Below, in pieces: positions 7,547 through 15,211 of a stretch of DNA of 62,905 nucleotides (its first letter is position 1; every line of letters starts with the position of its first letter). The position numbers and the translations under genes were made by a program. The notes under the pieces are model-generated. The model did not search any database. It saw only the letters and a program-made list of their open reading frames with translations, and was not told the DNA's origin. The stretch spans positions 1-62,905 of the forward strand of contig JAUYBY010000064.1 in assembly GCA_030692925.1 (NCBI GenBank), in the 5' to 3' direction. This DNA is from Candidatus Zixiibacteriota bacterium (GTDB taxonomy: Bacteria > Zixibacteria > MSB-5A5 > RBG-16-43-9).

Positions 7547-7575
7547 TTGACAGAGTCTGAAGTTAAAGTTATGTT
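7547..7575 (+). promoter_or_regulatory. Sigma70-type promoter of the beta-CASP RNase gene
   Basis: TTGACA (7547-7552), 17-base spacer, TATGTT (7570-7575). The predicted transcript start is about 7582, giving a leader of roughly 75 bases that contains the two related hairpins at 7582-7640. Confidence 0.75.
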
Positions 7576-7581
7576 AGCGAA

Positions 7582-7640
7582 GAAGCCGATGAATCGGCTG
7601 ACTTCAAGATAAAACAGTAGTTGATAAATCAGCTAACTAC
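7582..7640 (+). repeat. Two tandem related hairpins in the RNase gene leader
   Basis: Two 24-base elements, 7582-7605 and 7617-7640, share the architecture GwAG..GAT..ATC..CTwC: one reads GAAGCCGAT-GA-ATCGGCT, the other GTAGTTGAT-AA-ATCAGCT. They fill the predicted 5' leader and end 5 bases before the GGAGG ribosome site. Confidence 0.65.
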
Positions 7641-7655
7641 AATCCGGAGGTCTAT

Positions 7656-9047
7656 ACGAAGATAACATTTTTGGGAGCGACTAAGTCGGTTACCGGCTCG
7701 ATGCACATACTGGAGTCGAATGGCAAAAAAATCTTAATCGACTGCGGACTTTTCCAGGGAAGAAGGGAAGAGTCGAACCAGAGAAACAGGAATCTTCCTT
7801 TTGAGCCGGGGAGCATAGAACGGGTGGTGTTGGGACATGCTCATCTGGACCATTCCGGAAACATTCCCACCCTGGCGAAAAATGGTTACAGCAATACAAT
7901 CTACTCCACCTTTGCCACCAGAGATTTATGCCTGGTTATGTTTAAAGATTCAGCCAACTTGCAGGAAAAAGATGCTGAATATCTAAATAAAAGAAACGAA
8001 AAAAAAGCGTTTCCCACAGTAACTGCCCTGTATACTGTGGAAGAAGCAGAAAGGTCATTAGAGCTTTTTAAAGGGGTAGGGTATAACCGCTTTTTCTATG
8101 TGACCTCTAACGTCAGGGTTACCTTCTTCGATGCTGGTCATGTGCTGGGTTCTGCGCTGAGTTTTTTTGAGGTTTTTGAGAATGGAAAAAAGACCAGAGT
8201 TTTATACGCAGTTGACCTTGGCAGAAAAAATCTACCCATATTAAGAGATCCGATCCAGGTGAAAGATATAGATTATCTTATACTCGAAAGCACCTATGGA
8301 AACCATCTGCACGATGATTTCAGCACCACATCTGACAAGTTAGCTTCGGTTATAAATCAAACCTTTCAGAGGGGAGGGAAGATACTGGTCCCGGCATTCG
8401 CCTTAGAGAGAACCCAGGAGCTAATCTATCTACTTTACCTTCTGGAAAAAGAAGGCAGGATACCAAAAATACCGGTATACGTAGACAGCCCTCTGGCCGT
8501 CAACATAACTGAGATCTTCAAGCTTCACCCGGAATGTTTTGACAAGGAGATCAAGGTTCTTTTAGAAAAAGAGGAAGATCCGTTCGGTTTAAAACGAATT
8601 ACTTACATAACCGAATCCGAGGATTCAAAGAAATTGAATCATCTTCAAGAACCGTGTCTCATAATTGCTGGCTCAGGGATGTGCGAAGGCGGAAGGATAC
8701 TGCATCATCTTAAAAATAACATCGAAGGTCCAAAAAATACCATCCTGGTCGTGGGTTATATGGCTGAAAATACCCTGGGCAGAAAGATCGCTGAAAAATA
8801 TCCCAAGGTTAGAATATTGGGTGAAGAATATAGCCTTAAATCCGAGGTTGTGGTGCTAAACTCTTTTTCAGCTCATGCGGACAGAAATGAGCTTCTGCAA
8901 TATGTTGAACAGGCGAAAAAAAATCTAAGAGGGGTTTTCTTGGTGCACGGTGAGGAAAAAGAAAGTCAAGCTCTGAAAGAGTCAATCGAAGAGCTGGGAA
9001 TTCAAAACGTAACAATGCCGGATAGAGGTGAGGAGATAGCTCTTTAG
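7656..9047 (+). CDS. MBL-fold/beta-CASP ribonuclease (CPSF73-like)
   Basis: About 463 residues, a metallo-beta-lactamase plus beta-CASP nuclease expected to process or degrade RNA using two zinc ions. Visible motifs are GHAHLDHSG, DAGHVLGSA, the Asp of YAVDLGRK, ESTYGN, PAFALERTQE, the beta-CASP GSGMCEGGRILHHL, and NSFSAHADR near the C-terminus. Conserved homologues begin MKITFLGATKSVTGS. Here the codons run ACG AAG ATA ACA TTT TTG, with GGAGG exactly 5 bases before the ACG at 7656. The natural start therefore appears to be ACG. The next in-frame standard start, TTG 7671, would remove the first beta-strand. Confidence 0.88.
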   Translation, partial: TKITFLGATKSVTGSMHILESNGKKILIDCGLFQGRREESNQRNRNLPFEPGSIERVVLGHAHLDHSGNIPTLAKNGYSNTIYSTFATRDLCLVMFKDSANLQEKDAEYLNKRNEKKAFPTVTALYTVEEAERSLELFKGVGYNRFFYVTSNVRVTFFDAGHVLGSALSFFEVFENGKKTRVLYAVDLGRKNLPILRDPIQVKDIDYLILESTYGNHLHDDFSTTSDKLASVINQTFQRGGKILVPAFALERTQELIYLLYLLEKEGRIPKIPVYVDSPLAVNITEIFKLHPECFDKEIKVLLEKEEDPFGLKRITYITESEDSKKLNHLQEPCLIIAGSGMCEGGRILHHLKNNIEGPKNTILVVGYMAENTLGRKIAEKYPKVRILGEEYSLKSEVVVLNSFSAHADRNELLQYVEQAKKNLRGVFLVHGEEKESQALKESIEELGIQNVTMPDRGEEIAL

Positions 9048-9097
9048 CACAAAGCTTTTGAAAAATGGGATGAAGTTCGATCGATTCCATGCTCCTT

Positions 9098-9262
9098 ATG
9101 GATGTTATCATCCACAAGAGAAAAGCTGGCGAGGATGATAACATCCTCGCCGAGCGAGAATCCTATGTAGGGACAGGGCATGTTGAGTTTGCGAAATCCC
9201 GCATATGCGGGGTCCCTGTTCTAATCCTAATGCGGACAGCCACAAGGGCTGTCCCTACATAA
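9098..9262. repeat. Hairpin repeats before the nitrilase-family gene
   Basis: Holds TGGATGTTATCATCCA (9098-9113), GCGAGGATGATAACATCCTCGC (9129-9150), then a GTAGGGACAGGG...CCCTGTTC long-range pair (about 9174-9222) and GGACAGCCACAAGGGCTGTCC (about 9234-9254) followed by CTACA. No gene seen between 9048 and 9337. Confidence 0.75.
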
Positions 9263-9337
9263 ACCACTTTATGCTCTACTGTTCTTTTCGGACTAAAGAT
9301 ATTGACATAATAAGTCGAAAATAAAAAGGAGGATGGT

Positions 9338-10138
9338 TTGAAAATCGGGTTTGTGCAGTTTTGTCCGATCTTTGGCAAGAAAGAGGAGAATCTCGAAAAG
9401 GTAGAGAAGCTTATCCAGAAAGAAGAAGCAGACCTTTTGGTTCTGCCTGAGCTTTTTAATACCGGGTATATTTTCGCAGATAAAGAAGAGCTGGAGAGCT
9501 TAGCAGAGAAGATTCCTGAAGGAGAAACCAGCAGATTCTTACTTGAGCTTTCCAGGCGAAGAAAGATGAGCCTGGTATTCGGCATAGCGGAGAAAGCTAA
9601 GAATAAACTTTATAACTCAGCGGTTCTGCTTACACCTGAAGGAGTAAAAGGAGTGTATCGTAAGCTTCATCTTTTCGATCAGGAGAAATACCTTTTCGAT
9701 CCGGGTGAGAATGAGCCAGAGGTTTTTGATGATGGGAAAGCTAGAATAGGGATGATGGTTTGCTTTGACTGGCTTTTCCCGGAAGTGGCGAGGGTCTTAG
9801 CCTTAAAGGGTGCGGAGATAATCTGCCACCCTTCGGATTTGATTCTACCCTACGCCCAGGAGGCGATGATTACCCGAAGCCTGGAGAATGGGGTTTTCAC
9901 CATAACCTGTAACCGAACAGGTGAGGAAGACAGAGTCGGCAGGAAACTTTCCTTTACCGGAAGAAGTCAGATAACCGATCCCAAAGGAAATATGCTTTTG
10001 CAGGCAAGCCAGGATAAAGAAGAGGTTGGAGTTGTGGAAATCGATCCTCTTTTAGCCAGGGATAAGAAGTTCACTGAAAATAACTTTATTTTTGATGATC
10101 GAAGACCGGAGTTTTATAAAAGGCTTTTAACTAAATAA
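9338..10138 (+). CDS. Nitrilase-superfamily carbon-nitrogen hydrolase
   Basis: 266-residue cytosolic amidase of the nitrilase superfamily. The Glu-Lys-Cys catalytic triad is visible: LPELFNTGY (Glu about 39), YRKLHLFDQEKYLF (Lys about 107) and MVCFDWLFPE (Cys about 142). FDWLFPEVAR resembles omega-amidase/amidase subgroups more than plant nitrilases. The substrate, probably a small amide, cannot be assigned. The start is TTG at 9338 with AAGGAGG 6 bases upstream. A response-regulator gene follows after 14 bases, so the two may be co-transcribed. Confidence 0.88.
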   Translation: MKIGFVQFCPIFGKKEENLEKVEKLIQKEEADLLVLPELFNTGYIFADKEELESLAEKIPEGETSRFLLELSRRRKMSLVFGIAEKAKNKLYNSAVLLTPEGVKGVYRKLHLFDQEKYLFDPGENEPEVFDDGKARIGMMVCFDWLFPEVARVLALKGAEIICHPSDLILPYAQEAMITRSLENGVFTITCNRTGEEDRVGRKLSFTGRSQITDPKGNMLLQASQDKEEVGVVEIDPLLARDKKFTENNFIFDDRRPEFYKRLLTK

Positions 10139-10152
10139 AATCAGGGGGGAGT

Positions 10153-10587
10153 ATGAATTTGACAAAGAACCCGTCACCGGTGAGCTCGACCAGACTTGAG
10201 AAGAAGACCAAAACCGGCAAGATTCTGGTGATAGATGACGAAGCTGAAATCACCGAGATAATCGAGACTTTTCTCCAGGATGCCGGATACCAGGTTCTGG
10301 TGGAAAATTCCAGCGTCATGGGAATAGAGAGGGCAAAAAGCTTCAGGCCGGACCTGATACTTTTGGATATAATGATGCCTTTTATGGATGGGTATGAGGT
10401 GTGCGAAGAACTGAAAAAAAACAAAGAGACTGAAAATATCCCGGTCATCTTTCTCACCGGCAAGGATGCCAGATCAGATGAGGGGAAAAGCTTCAAGGCA
10501 GGCGGGGACATGTTCATTAAAAAACCGTTCAACTGTGAGCGGCTTTTGGAGATAGTGCGGATTGTGCTGATGAGCATGAATAAATAA
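10153..10587 (+). CDS. Single-domain response regulator (CheY-like receiver)
   Basis: 144 residues: about 25 polar residues, then one receiver domain and no output domain. The acidic pair is DDE after KILVI, the phospho-acceptor Asp is in LILLDIMMP (about residue 75), the conserved Thr is in FLTGKDA, and the Lys is in FIKKPFN. It should relay phosphate or act by protein contact. No histidine kinase is nearby. A strong intrinsic terminator follows the stop. Confidence 0.9.
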   Translation: MNLTKNPSPVSSTRLEKKTKTGKILVIDDEAEITEIIETFLQDAGYQVLVENSSVMGIERAKSFRPDLILLDIMMPFMDGYEVCEELKKNKETENIPVIFLTGKDARSDEGKSFKAGGDMFIKKPFNCERLLEIVRIVLMSMNK

Positions 10588-10619
10588 ACTCTTTTCATAA
10601 ATATAAAGGTTTGAAAAAG

Positions 10620-10647
10620 ATATCCCGCTAAAAAGCGGGATATTTTT
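10620..10647 (+). terminator. Rho-independent terminator
   Basis: A 9-base stem ATATCCCGC / GCGGGATAT (10620-10628 and 10635-10643) with loop TAAAAA, followed by a T-run. It closes the nitrilase-response-regulator unit. Confidence 0.88.
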
Positions 10648-10689
10648 ATGTGCAATCCGTGACATTTCATAATCATTAGTGTAGAATAA

Positions 10690-10910
10690 CCTCACCCTTA
10701 ATCCCTCTCCTTACAAAGGAGAGGGTAATGACTCTTGCTTGGCGAGGATGTTATCATCCTCGCCAACTTTTATTTTGAGGGTGTTAGAAAAGCAGGGGAG
10801 TTCGTAGCGCGACCCTTTTCCTATGACGGATCCGGAGCAAGCCCCCGTAGGGCAGGACAGGGTCGCATTGCGAGGCTAATCCCGCCAACGGCGGGACGCG
10901 CTACAGACTT
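10690..10910. repeat. Repeat-filled gap before archaemetzincin
   Basis: Between 10651 and 10999 I see only repeats: a CTCACCCTTAATCCCTCTCC..GGAGAGGG element (about 10691-10725), GGCGAGGATGTTATCATCCTCGCC (10741-10764), and a longer stretch with GTAGCGCGACCC...GGGTCGC and TCCCGCCAACGGCGGGA pairs (about 10803-10900). The open frame across it is translated repeat. Confidence 0.7.
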
Positions 10911-10999
10911 CAAAATAAGACGACTAATTCGTTTTTTGATTTTTTTTCGTATTATATATGGATTTTTGAAAAAATCACTAAAAAGTCTCAAAAAAGGTA

Positions 11000-11028
11000 T
11001 TGACAGATTAAGGGTTTGTGCTTATGAT
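11000..11028 (+). promoter_or_regulatory. Sigma70-type promoter of the archaemetzincin gene
   Basis: TTGACA (11000-11005), 17-base spacer, TATGAT (11023-11028), about 40 bases ahead of the coding start at 11070. Confidence 0.75.
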
Positions 11029-11069
11029 AAATCAGAAGGAACGGGGAAGCCGTTGAGGCGGAAAGGAAG

Positions 11070-11636
11070 ATGATAGAAAAGAAAGCAGTCAGCACCAAAA
11101 GCAAGATCGTTATCGTCCCCCTGGGGGATGTGGATTACGGGCTGATAAATAAATTAGCTACCGCGCTGGTTTCGGTTTTCAACGCGGGAGTGGACATCCT
11201 GCAGGGCATCAGAATACCGGCTGAAGCATATAACCGCAAAAGAGGGCAGTATTATTCCACAGTCATCCTCAACAAATTAGAGCTTTTGAAGGCTAATCCA
11301 CGAGAGAAGGTCTTAGGAGTGATTGACGAGGACCTTTATGTCCCTTCCTTGAATTTTGTTTTTGGTGAAGCTGACCCTTTAAGCAAGGTGGCGATTATCT
11401 CTCTGCACCGGCTTAAACAGGAAAACTACGGGTCAGCAGATGAGGAGGCTTTGTATTTCTTCCGCCTGATAAAAGAAGCAGTGCATGAGTTAGGGCACCT
11501 GATGGGGTTCAAACACTGCCCCAATCCGCGATGCGTGATGTATTTTTCCAACTCCCTCTTAGAAACCGACCGAAAAACCGAGAAGTTCTGCGATTGCTGT
11601 TTGAGAAAAGCCAGGGTTGAAGGGTCATTAGTATAA
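11070..11636 (+). CDS. Archaemetzincin-family metalloprotease
   Basis: 188-residue zinc protease. The extended zinc motif HELGHLMGFKHC spans residues 139-150 (His139, Glu140, His143, His149). It is followed by the family's structural zinc cysteines at Cys150, Cys155 and the CDCC cluster, and the Met-turn CVMYFSNS. This HExxHxxGxxHCx4CxM...CxxC arrangement defines archaemetzincins. There is no signal peptide, so it is cytosolic. The physiological substrate of the family is unknown. It is monocistronic with its own near-consensus promoter and a GGAAAGGAAG ribosome site. Confidence 0.92.
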   Translation: MIEKKAVSTKSKIVIVPLGDVDYGLINKLATALVSVFNAGVDILQGIRIPAEAYNRKRGQYYSTVILNKLELLKANPREKVLGVIDEDLYVPSLNFVFGEADPLSKVAIISLHRLKQENYGSADEEALYFFRLIKEAVHELGHLMGFKHCPNPRCVMYFSNSLLETDRKTEKFCDCCLRKARVEGSLV

Positions 11637-11671
11637 CTTACCAATTATAAATAATCTACCAAAGTAGATGT

Positions 11672-11760
11672 AGGTCAAGCATGTCGAAGCCTGCTTGACA
11701 AAATAGATGATGAACAAAACTTTAAAAATTGTCAACCAGTCCTTCGAATGTGGTTGACCT
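11672..11760. repeat. Two GTCAAxCA / TGxTTGAC hairpins
   Basis: GTCAAGCA / TGCTTGAC (11674-11681 and 11692-11699) and GTCAACCA / TGGTTGAC (11731-11738 and 11751-11758). They are two copies of one hairpin design with compensating changes in the stem and TAGGTCAA or GACCTA flanks, directly upstream of the RNase H gene. Confidence 0.7.
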
Positions 11761-11778
11761 ATTAGAACTGACAACACG

Positions 11779-12432
11779 ATGGATAAGAAGAAAAAGTTCT
11801 ACGTCGTTTGGAAAGGACGTAAGACCGGTATCTTTACAACTTGGGAAGAATGCAAAGCACAGGTGGAAGGCTATGCTGACGCAAAATACAAGTCCTTTGA
11901 AAGCAGAGAACAGGCCGAGAAAGCCTTTAAAAACGAATATTCGCAGTATTACCCGATAAATCCAAAACCTGATAAACCAAAGGAATTGAGCGAAGACGAG
12001 TTGCGGCGACTTAGCAGGCCCATCGCTGAAAGTTACTCAGTGGACGCGGCTTGCAGTGGAAATCCCGGCACACTTGAGTATCGGTGCGTGCACAACACAA
12101 GCAAAGAAATCATCTTCAAGCAAGGGCCATACGAAGATGGCACAAACAATATCGGCGAATTTCTAGCAATAGTTGATGCGCTGGTTTTGTTCAAAAGCAA
12201 AAAGATAACGTCGCCCATTTACTCCGACTCGCTAGTTGCAATTGGTTGGGTGGAGAAAAAGAAGTGTCGGACGAAACTTGAGCAAACCAAAAGCAACTCC
12301 ACATTATTCGAGTTGATAGAACGAGCTGAAAAATGGTTGTTGGACAATGATTACGACAACCGTGTTTTGAAATGGAAAACAGACATATGGGGCGAGATAC
12401 CTGCCGATTATGAAAGGAAGTGTCGTTTTTAG
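11779..12432 (+). CDS. Ribonuclease H1 with N-terminal hybrid-binding domain
   Basis: 217 residues. Residues 6-50 are the viroplasmin/RNase H1 N-terminal domain (FYVVWKGRKTGIFTTWEEC) that binds RNA-DNA hybrids. Residues 85-217 form the catalytic RNase H domain with acidic residues Asp89 (SVDAACSG), Glu127 (NIGEFLAI), Asp150 (YSDSLVA) and Asp210 (IPADY). It removes RNA from hybrids during replication and R-loop repair. This form is typical of Bacteroidetes. It has no Shine-Dalgarno before its ATG, unlike most neighbours, and is isolated between hairpin repeats, which suggests acquisition from a lineage that does not rely on Shine-Dalgarno. Confidence 0.9.
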   Translation: MDKKKKFYVVWKGRKTGIFTTWEECKAQVEGYADAKYKSFESREQAEKAFKNEYSQYYPINPKPDKPKELSEDELRRLSRPIAESYSVDAACSGNPGTLEYRCVHNTSKEIIFKQGPYEDGTNNIGEFLAIVDALVLFKSKKITSPIYSDSLVAIGWVEKKKCRTKLEQTKSNSTLFELIERAEKWLLDNDYDNRVLKWKTDIWGEIPADYERKCRF

Positions 12433-12469
12433 GTGGGCGCTTATGCGTAAGGGTGTTCCACTCCCCGCT

Positions 12470-12568
12470 TTTTGATGTTTCGGGAATAGTCTCTAGATCC
12501 CGTCAAAGGCGGGAGAATTTCTGAAGCTGAAAGTCATCGGTATTTCCCAATGCTGATGCATCAAAAAT
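12470..12568. repeat. Long imperfect inverted repeat (TTTTTGATG...CATCAAAAA)
   Basis: The ends TTTTTGATG (about 12470) and GCATCAAAAA (to about 12568) are inverted and enclose CGGGA and TCCCG segments and a CATCGG..CTGATG inner pair. A related element is at 40503-40579. It abuts the radical SAM gene start. Confidence 0.55.
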
Positions 12569-12569
12569 A

Positions 12570-13487
12570 ATGGAAGATTTCAAACCAGGATATTTAGAGC
12601 TTTTCCAGACAAAAGAACTTTTCAAACGAATTGAAATCTTAAATCAAGCTCTTTCTTCCTGCCAGCTTTGTCCTCGAAGATGCAAGGTCAATCGTCTGAA
12701 AGATGAGAAAGGTATCTGCAAAACTGGCAGACTGGCTCATGTTTCTTCTTTTGGTCCTCATTTTGGTGAGGAAGCTCCTTTAGTTGGAACAAATGGGTCT
12801 GGCACGATATTTTTCACTCACTGCAATTTAGGGTGTATCTTCTGCCAGAATTATGACATCAGCCATTTAGGTGAAGGGTATCCGGTTGAAGATGAGGAAT
12901 TGGCTGAGATTATGCTGAAATTGAAAAGAATGGGGTGTCATAATATTAACTTTGTTACTCCTACGCATATGGTGGCTCAAGTCCTCAGGGCTTTGCCTAT
13001 GGCTATAGAAAAAGGTCTGGATTTGCCCCTGGTTTACAACACTGGAGGATATGATTTAGTTTCGACTCTGGAATTATTCGACGGCGTATTTGATATCTAT
13101 ATGCCTGATTTCAAATATTCTGATCCGGAAGTGGCTAAAAAATTGTCTGATGCTCCGGATTATCCAGAGGTGGCAAAATCTGCCCTACGGGAGATGCACA
13201 GACAGACTGGTGACCTTATAACTGATGAAAAAGGGATTGCCCGGCGCGGGCTTATCATCCGGCATTTAGTCCTTCCAGAGAACTTAGCCGGAACAGAGGA
13301 AGCAATGAAATTCATAGCTTCTGAAATCTCAAAGGATTCTTATGTGAATGTGATGGATCAATATCATCCTGCATACGGAGCAAAAGGTTTTCCTGTTTTG
13401 AATAGAAGAGTCACCACTCAAGAGTTTAACGATGCTTTGAATATGGCAAAGAAGTATGGGCTTCATAGATTAGATGGTTATATATAA
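12570..13487 (+). CDS. Radical SAM protein, PflA-like (YgiQ/AmmeMemoRadiSam-type)
   Basis: 305 residues. An N-terminal cysteine set CQLCPRRC...GICKTG (Cys31, 34, 38, 50) precedes the radical SAM motif CNLGCIFC (Cys85, 89, 92). GHINF-like and YNTGGYD blocks follow, and DIYMPDFKYSD near residue 185. This layout matches proteins annotated as pyruvate-formate-lyase-activating-enzyme-like (PflX type), whose substrates are mostly unknown. No glycyl radical enzyme is adjacent. The endonuclease-V-like gene begins 11 bases after its stop, so the pair is probably co-transcribed. Confidence 0.82.
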   Translation: MEDFKPGYLELFQTKELFKRIEILNQALSSCQLCPRRCKVNRLKDEKGICKTGRLAHVSSFGPHFGEEAPLVGTNGSGTIFFTHCNLGCIFCQNYDISHLGEGYPVEDEELAEIMLKLKRMGCHNINFVTPTHMVAQVLRALPMAIEKGLDLPLVYNTGGYDLVSTLELFDGVFDIYMPDFKYSDPEVAKKLSDAPDYPEVAKSALREMHRQTGDLITDEKGIARRGLIIRHLVLPENLAGTEEAMKFIASEISKDSYVNVMDQYHPAYGAKGFPVLNRRVTTQEFNDALNMAKKYGLHRLDGYI

Positions 13488-13498
13488 ATGACAAATAT

Positions 13499-14158
13499 AT
13501 GCAGATATTTCACTCTCACCCCTGGGATGTAAGCTTAGATGAGGCTGAAGAGATTCAAGAGCGGCTTGCAAGATATATTATAACAGAAGATCGATTTCAG
13601 AAAATCAGAGTAGTAGCTGGGGTGGGGATAAATTTCAAACCTTCAAATTTAGCCGTATCCATAGTCAGGTTCACTTTTCCGGATTTAGAAAAACTTGATT
13701 TTGTCTCAGGTAAATTCCCTCTATCATTTTCATATACCCCGAACTATTTTGCTTTTTCCTGCGGGCCTGCGATATTGTCTATTTTAGAAAAAGTCGGACT
13801 CCCCGACTTACTCATCTTTCCAGGCAGAGGGACTGCTCATCCCAGAAAGGTCGGGCTGGCAACTCATTTAGGAATCCTTCTGGATATCCCCACCATTGCC
13901 TGTTCTAAAAGAGCTTTGAACAGAAATTATTCGGAACCGAAAAAGAGAAAAGGTTCATATGAACATATTATTGAAGGACAGGAAAGGGTTGGAATCGTTT
14001 TGAGAAGCAGGAATAATACCAAACCAATTTTCATTTCTCCAGGGAATAAAATTTCCGTCGACTCGTCGTCGAAAATCATCCTCCATTGCTGCACTAAATA
14101 CCGTCTGCCTGAGCCTTTAAGGCAGGCTCAGATTTTAGCCCGAAAAGAAATGCTCTAA
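13499..14158 (+). CDS. Endonuclease V homologue with all catalytic acids lost
   Basis: 219 residues align end to end with endonuclease V: VAGVxINF, YTPNYFAF..GPAIL, GRGTAHPRKVGLATHLGILLDIPTIACSK, ISPGNK and PEPLRQAQ. However, the three metal-binding acids of the family (Asp43, Glu89 and Asp110 in the Thermotoga enzyme) are Gly43, Cys88 and Pro108 here. The PGH histidine is Asn. The frame is intact and the fold landmarks are kept, so it is not a decaying pseudogene. It is predicted to be unable to cut inosine-containing nucleic acid and may bind it or serve another role. It follows the radical SAM gene closely; its ribosome site is weak. Confidence 0.85.
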   Translation: MQIFHSHPWDVSLDEAEEIQERLARYIITEDRFQKIRVVAGVGINFKPSNLAVSIVRFTFPDLEKLDFVSGKFPLSFSYTPNYFAFSCGPAILSILEKVGLPDLLIFPGRGTAHPRKVGLATHLGILLDIPTIACSKRALNRNYSEPKKRKGSYEHIIEGQERVGIVLRSRNNTKPIFISPGNKISVDSSSKIILHCCTKYRLPEPLRQAQILARKEML

Positions 14159-14533
14159 CTATTCGCTAAGCCTGAAGGCTCAGCTACGCGTGTGGACTCT
14201 ACTTAGTCGCTCGTGCGAAAGTCGCGATGAGGAGGTTTTGGACCTCCTCTCGCAACACTGAAGACTGACCTACGAGCTATCCCTCCTCTGAGAGAAATTT
14301 AGCGAGGATGATAACATTCTCGATGAGCAAGAAAATTATCTCGTAGGGGTGAAGCTTGTTGAGCTTACCGAAATCCCGCAAAAGGCGGGGTCTCCACCCA
14401 CTCCTCCGGGGCGTCCAATTGGACGCCCCTACGCGGGCTTACGCGGAATCACCAAAAAAATCAGGCATTGAGGTAAATTTCAAATCTGTCGATATATTTA
14501 AGGTCGACTGATTTTTTTTAAAGGAGGTGAGGT
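14159..14533. repeat. Repeat-filled gap before the CphA-N-like gene
   Basis: No gene seen. It includes GAGGAGGTTTTGGACCTCCTC (about 14230-14250), GCGAGGATGATAACATTCTCG (14302-14322), a TCCCGCAAAAGGCGGGG element (about 14374-14390), GGGGCGTCCAATTGGACGCCCC (14408-14429) plus TACG, and GTCGATATATTTAAGGTCGAC (about 14487-14507) just before the strong AAGGAGG of the next gene. Confidence 0.7.
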
Positions 14534-15211
14534 TTGCAGATTGTTAGCCTGAGCTTCGGCAGATTTACGGAGCTTGAAAGTTTAAGCATTCTGTTCAAAC
14601 ATAGCTGCTTGAAGCTGAACCTGGTTCTGGATGTCTTCATTCCAGAAGATAAGGAACTGGATTTCGGAAATATCTATAAGAAAGTCGCAGGTTTTCTGCC
14701 TAATCTTCAAAAACATAAATGCTGGGCCAATTTCTTAGGAGGAACCGTTTTCGATGATGGGAAAAAAGATTTGCCTTTTCAAAGCGTAGGAGGGATTACC
14801 GATGTAGCTCATCTGGTTGAACATATGATCATAGACCTGCAGGCCACTGTCGGGCAGATGAAATCCTGTACCGGTCTGACCTGTGGCTACCAGGAGCCGG
14901 CCAACCGTTTCGATCTTTTTATCGAATGCAAAGATAAAAGAGTGGCAACCTTTTCCTCGAATTTAGCAGTGAAGATGATGAAAGAGCTGGTCTGGAAGGG
15001 GGATATTTCTCCCGAACATACTAACTCGATCCGGCTGGCAAAATGCCTTTATGCTGAGCCAGAGCTTTTCTTCTCACCCCAGAAACTGGCCCAGAAATTA
15101 GTCTGGGAAAAAGAGGATCTATCCTTTCAGATAAAGGAGCTTATCAGTCTGAAGTTTTTGGACAAGGAGTTTTTACTATCCAATCCCGGTAGAAGGAGGG
15201 GTAAGAAATGA
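14534..15211 (+). CDS. Stand-alone cyanophycin-synthetase-like N domain with C-terminal winged helix
   Basis: 225 residues. Residues 1-152 follow the pattern of the N-terminal domain of cyanophycin synthetase: a FLPNLQKHKC segment, GGTV..G, then HLVEHMIIDLQATVG and a closing SSNLAVKMMKEL helix. The ATP-grasp and Mur-ligase domains that make cyanophycin are absent. Residues 160-215 read as a putative winged helix (FFSPQKLAQKLVWEKEDLS then FQIKELISLKFLD). The combination suggests a DNA-binding or sensory protein rather than a synthetase. The start is TTG at 14534 with AAGGAGG 6 bases upstream. It overlaps the next small frame by four bases (ATGA). Confidence 0.6.
   Translation: MQIVSLSFGRFTELESLSILFKHSCLKLNLVLDVFIPEDKELDFGNIYKKVAGFLPNLQKHKCWANFLGGTVFDDGKKDLPFQSVGGITDVAHLVEHMIIDLQATVGQMKSCTGLTCGYQEPANRFDLFIECKDKRVATFSSNLAVKMMKELVWKGDISPEHTNSIRLAKCLYAEPELFFSPQKLAQKLVWEKEDLSFQIKELISLKFLDKEFLLSNPGRRRGKK

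Noticed and set aside
10131..10676. Minus-strand frame of 181 codons
   Set aside because: Antisense shadow of the response-regulator gene, which has clear receiver-domain motifs on the plus strand.
10735..11073. Open frame upstream of archaemetzincin
   Set aside because: Composed of repeat words; the archaemetzincin promoter at 11000-11028 lies inside it.
14534..15211. Cyanophycin synthetase
   Set aside because: Only the N-terminal domain pattern is present; the ATP-grasp and Mur-ligase catalytic domains are missing.
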